A stretch of DNA of 33,135 bases from JBOHNS01 sp050730835 (GTDB taxonomy: Bacteria > Patescibacteriota > Saccharimonadia > Saccharimonadales > UBA4665). Both the position numbers and the translations under genes were made by a program. This document shows positions 31,559 to 33,135 of this stretch, one piece after another. Where the stretch lies: the NCBI GenBank assembly GCA_050730835.1, contig JBOHNS010000041.1, forward strand, positions 1 to 33,135, written 5' to 3'. The notes under the pieces were generated by a model, which did not search any database, was not told the origin of the DNA, and worked only from the letters and a program-made list of their open reading frames with translations. Every line of letters starts with the position of its first letter. The first letter of the stretch is position 1.

Positions 31559-32908
31559 TTATGACTGTTTTTCGTCGATAAAATCCTGGCACAAGCGCTC
31601 GAACACGGCGTTGGTCCAGCCGAAGCCGGTTTGGCTGGGATAAACGCCTTCGGCGGGCGGTTTGTCGGGCTGGACGACATTGTATTTTTCTAGAAATACG
31701 CCTTTAGATTGGAACCAGGCCAGATTGGTTTTGAGCCATTTCATGGCGATGCGCTTGGCGTCGGCCTCGTAGCCGTAGCGCTGCAAGCCTTTGATAACGA
31801 TATAATGCAGCGGCGCCCAGCCGTTGGGATAAGCCCATTGCGTGGGTATGGAACCAAGCACGTATTGGCCGATTGGCAGCGCGTCGGTTGTGGCCAGGCC
31901 GCCTTTAGTTTCGAATTTTTTCAGATTGACGACCAGGCTGCGGGCTTGTTTGTCGTCGGCCAGGCCGGCCCACAGCGGATAATAGGCGGCCAATGAACTG
32001 ACGTTGCCGCGGCGTTCTTTGACGTAGTTATAATCGTAGTACAGCCCACGGTTTTTGTCGTACATCAGCTCGTCCATGGTGGCTTTGCGTCTGCGCGCGC
32101 AGGTTTCCCATTCGCCGGCTTCTTGTTCGTCATCAAAAACGCGCGCGGCGCGGGCGAAATCCATTTCGTAAACGTATAAAAGCGCGTTAAGATCAACCGG
32201 CAAATAATCCAGCGCGTGGCGATTAAAGCGCGAGGTCATATCCCAACCGCTTTCGGCTTCCGCCAAATCGTTAAGATAATTAACATCATAATAGCGGCTC
32301 AGGCCGCGGTAAACTTCGCGCGCGTTCGGTTTGGCCTTGCCCGTCCAAACGGTTGTATATTCACTTTTAGCGATGTAAATTTTCTGACGCAGCCAATCAT
32401 CATCCATGCCGTAAGTTTCATAAATTTGCCAAATAAAGCTGGTCAGAAACGGCGGCTGAGAACGCCCCATTAGATAAGTTCTTGAAGCATTTGGAATGAT
32501 TTTAAAACGCTCGTATAAATCAATTAAATTGTCTAGAATGCCAACCACTAAATCTTGGTGCGCCGCGTCCATCAGCCCCTGCACCATAAAAAAACTATCC
32601 CAATAATACAGTTCGTTAAAGTCAAATTCGTGGCCTGCTTCGTAGGCCGGCACCAAATATGGATGTGGCAAGCCGAGCAAACTTTCGTCGTTTTTGGGAT
32701 GACTGCGCGTGATTTTCGGCCAATAACCCACGATATATTGGCGGGCTTCGGCCACGTTATCGGCGCTCAGCGGCTTGTCAGGTTTTAATAGCCAAATCGG
32801 TGGCAAGCGCTTGATCTGCTTGGTGATGACTTTCGGATCGACGCGCCCGGCCAACTTTTTGGGATGCATGCTACGAACCAGCTTTTTGGATTTATCATTT
32901 TTAAACAT
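31559..32908 (-). CDS. GH37 trehalase-family protein
   Basis: Hydrolyses trehalose to glucose if the usual chemistry applies. The 449-residue protein has no signal peptide. It shows the family signature FDFNELYYWDSFFM (95-108), the catalytic-acid block ESGWDMTSRF (219-228, D223), QWAYPNGWAP (357-366) and EKYNV...GFGWTNAVF near the end. The block that holds the catalytic base in E. coli-type enzymes (GGEY) reads AEGVYPSQ (419-426), with Val where Glu is expected and a Glu two residues earlier. Trehalose is a common solute of Actinobacteria, the usual hosts of Saccharibacteria. Weak ribosome site; TATAAT lies about 55 nt upstream. Confidence 0.9.
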   Translation of the reverse strand: MFKNDKSKKLVRSMHPKKLAGRVDPKVITKQIKRLPPIWLLKPDKPLSADNVAEARQYIVGYWPKITRSHPKNDESLLGLPHPYLVPAYEAGHEFDFNELYYWDSFFMVQGLMDAAHQDLVVGILDNLIDLYERFKIIPNASRTYLMGRSQPPFLTSFIWQIYETYGMDDDWLRQKIYIAKSEYTTVWTGKAKPNAREVYRGLSRYYDVNYLNDLAEAESGWDMTSRFNRHALDYLPVDLNALLYVYEMDFARAARVFDDEQEAGEWETCARRRKATMDELMYDKNRGLYYDYNYVKERRGNVSSLAAYYPLWAGLADDKQARSLVVNLKKFETKGGLATTDALPIGQYVLGSIPTQWAYPNGWAPLHYIVIKGLQRYGYEADAKRIAMKWLKTNLAWFQSKGVFLEKYNVVQPDKPPAEGVYPSQTGFGWTNAVFERLCQDFIDEKQS

Positions 32909-32986
32909 GGCTTCTTTTAGGCTAGGTTATTAAACTGTTAGCGTCAAGCTGATTTAATACAATTATAGTTACGAGGCACGACTAAG

Positions 32987-33058
32987 AATTAGGTTCTAGG
33001 TTATAGTTGATAGTTGGGAATTTTTCATTTTCCAATTTTCAATTTCCATTTATTTATC
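32987..33058. repeat. Heptamer array I next to the right inverted repeat
   Basis: TTAGGTT, CTAGGTT, ATAGTTG, ATAGTTG units are followed by a facing TTTTTCA, TTTTCCA, ATTTTCA, ATTTCCA series. It abuts the 52-bp repeat arm at 33059. Confidence 0.75.
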
Positions 33059-33110
33059 ATGGTTCAAGACTAGTTTAGCAGCCCTGTAGTACACTGCTAA
33101 CAGATGAAAA
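33059..33110. repeat. Right arm of 52-bp perfect inverted repeat
   Basis: Exact reverse complement of bases 1-52. Contains the dyad TTAGCAG/CTGCTAA (33075-33081 and 33094-33100). 25 further bases follow to the window end, without a recognisable feature. Confidence 0.9.
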
Positions 33111-33135
33111 ACAAATATGTCTTTCGTTGCCACAT

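Noticed and set aside
32987..33110. Telomere-like end (heptamers next to a terminal inverted repeat)
   Set aside because: Heptamer arrays of the same kind lie in the interior of the window, and the gene content is chromosomal. No terminal protein or telomere resolvase is seen.

Overview
The window looks like a piece of a small, streamlined Patescibacteria (CPR) genome, most likely Candidatus Saccharibacteria or a close relative. This is inferred from gene content and style, not from a marker gene. Genes are tightly packed, many start codons sit 6-10 nt after a -10 box with no ribosome binding site, several secreted proteins are of CPR-like type, there is a sortase, and TGA is used as a normal stop, so it is not the recoded Gracilibacteria/Absconditabacteria code. 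All five tRNA genes encode their CCA end.

Layout. 0-1.6 kb: metK (minus strand) behind a convincing SAM-I riboswitch with an intrinsic terminator. 1.6-6.4 kb: tRNA-Gln(CTG), a DEAD-box helicase, a DMT-type membrane protein with the eroded tail of a second copy beside it, a 168-nt imperfect palindrome, and a divergent pair made of a PIG-L/LmbE deacetylase and a cysteine ligase that reads more like MshC (mycothiol pathway) than like ordinary CysRS. 6.5-8.1 kb: a small secreted protein with a non-LPXTG C-terminal sorting signal, followed by a class F-like sortase. 8.1-8.7 kb: gene-free and full of hairpins, including a nested, RNA-like fold. 8.7-14.3 kb: four secreted proteins of one family, sharing a QFG motif and an aromatic C-terminus, plus a membrane-anchored beta-repeat protein; together a surface-structure island. 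14.4-22.1 kb: a minus-strand F1-like ATPase locus (epsilon, beta, gamma, alpha, delta, b-like) headed by a secreted protein whose C-terminal hairpin looks like an F-type c subunit without the ion-binding acid. No a subunit is present. Upstream is a hydrophilic gene whose -35 and -10 boxes are separated by a run of 13 G. 22.1-27.7 kb: cysteine desulfurase, two small conserved-looking genes, TatD, homocysteine S-methyltransferase and MetRS. 27.8-29.5 kb: tRNA-Leu overlapped by an HNH endonuclease gene, tRNA-Cys, a small membrane protein, tRNA-Gly with a swapped tertiary base pair, and tRNA-Phe. 29.7-32.9 kb: stomatin-like SPFH protein, fatty acid desaturase and GH37 trehalase.

Two features run across the window. 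First, at least nine intergenic gaps hold degenerate tandem heptamers arranged as facing inverted arms. The heptamer differs between loci but is uniform within one. Three of them lie between the genes of the F1-like ATPase. Second, a perfect 52-bp inverted repeat occupies the two ends of the window.

The best candidate for an undescribed system is the F1-like ATPase with a noncanonical membrane part (14.4-20.9 kb), possibly coupled to the neighbouring surface proteins. Sulfur and methyl metabolism form a second theme: MetK with its SAM switch, homocysteine methyltransferase, MetRS, cysteine desulfurase and the MshC-like ligase.
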